A DNA stretch of 5,434 bases from Candidatus Aegiribacteria sp. GTDB taxonomy: Bacteria > Fermentibacterota > Fermentibacteria > Fermentibacterales > Fermentibacteraceae. The notes beneath the pieces were generated by a model. It saw only the letters and a program-made list of their open reading frames with translations, was not told the origin of the DNA and did not search any database. Of the stretch, positions 5,323 to 5,434 are shown one piece after another (the stretch's first letter is position 1; every line of letters starts with the position of its first letter). The translations under genes were made by a program, and so were the position numbers. Location: the NCBI GenBank assembly GCA_030634715.1, contig DAOWAG010000102.1:1-5434 (forward strand). The letters are read 5' to 3'.

Positions 5323-5434
5323 CGGTACTCCTTCTGGCGATCGCAGCTTGCCGGTACCCGCTAACCTGATCGATAAGCACAAGGTCTTTTAATCCTTCCA
5401 TTGTTGCCTTGACAACGTTATGAGGATTGTTCGA
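5315..5434 (-). CDS. rpsE: 30S ribosomal protein uS5 (S5), C-terminal fragment
   Basis: This is the last 39 codons of rpsE; the start lies beyond the right edge of the window. Seen: reading from the window edge gives [15 protein letters not shown], which matches the conserved end of the S5 C-terminal domain (E. coli: STNPINVVRATIDGL). It is followed by a less conserved tail ending RRSTDG and a TGA stop. Known: uS5 sits in the 30S body near the mRNA entry and decoding region and affects translational accuracy. Its position directly before rpmD is the standard spc-operon order. The stop lies 8 nt inside rpmD, so the same ribosomes could restart on rpmD. The tail after the conserved block differs from the E. 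coli tail, which is usual for this variable end. The identification is secure despite the short length because motif, frame and neighbour agree. Confidence 0.93.
   Translation of the reverse strand, partial: SNNPHNVVKATMEGLKDLVLIDQVSGYRQAAIARRSTDG

Overview
The window is one uninterrupted, co-directional stretch of a bacterial ribosomal-protein/transcription/secretion gene cluster: the end of the spc operon followed by the alpha operon, read on the minus strand from right to left. Gene order in transcription order is rpsE (3' end only), rpmD, rplO, secY, adk, map, infA, rpmJ, rpsM, rpsK, rpoA (alpha NTD only; the 3' end lies beyond position 1). Every gene was recognised from its translated sequence. 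No plus-strand gene is supported.

Layout. From rpsE to map (5434 to 2021) the genes are packed almost without spacers: junctions are an 8-nt overlap, an ATGA overlap, a TAATG overlap, a 2-nt gap and a 10-nt overlap. This suggests translational coupling of the late spc genes, secY, adk and map. After map the spacing loosens, with gaps of 52, 10, 29, 9 and 68 nt. The 52-nt map-infA gap carries a good-looking sigma70-type promoter, so infA-rpmJ-rpsM-rpsK-rpoA may be partly independent. rpsD (S4), which many bacteria carry between rpsK and rpoA, is absent; that position holds a 68-nt spacer with two GC-rich inverted repeats, one of which abuts the rpoA Shine-Dalgarno sequence.

How the genes work together. 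uS5, uL30, uL15, uS13, uS11 and bL36 are ribosome parts. IF1 acts in initiation. Methionine aminopeptidase trims the new N-terminus. SecY is the membrane channel for exported and inserted proteins. Adenylate kinase balances adenine nucleotides. RpoA is the assembly platform of RNA polymerase. Co-expression ties growth-linked functions together.

Organism. It is a bacterium of moderate GC content. The secY-adk-map-infA-rpmJ-rpsM-rpsK-rpoA order without rpsD is the arrangement known from Bacillus and, with variations, from several other lineages. It is not the E. coli arrangement, in which adk and map are elsewhere and rpsD is present. The phylum cannot be fixed from this window alone.

I found no undescribed biological system. 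This is a core housekeeping region. The points worth a second look are small: a replaced conserved Asp in adenylate kinase, a shifted Arg in the SecY C5 loop, the putative internal promoter, and the structured rpsK-rpoA spacer.
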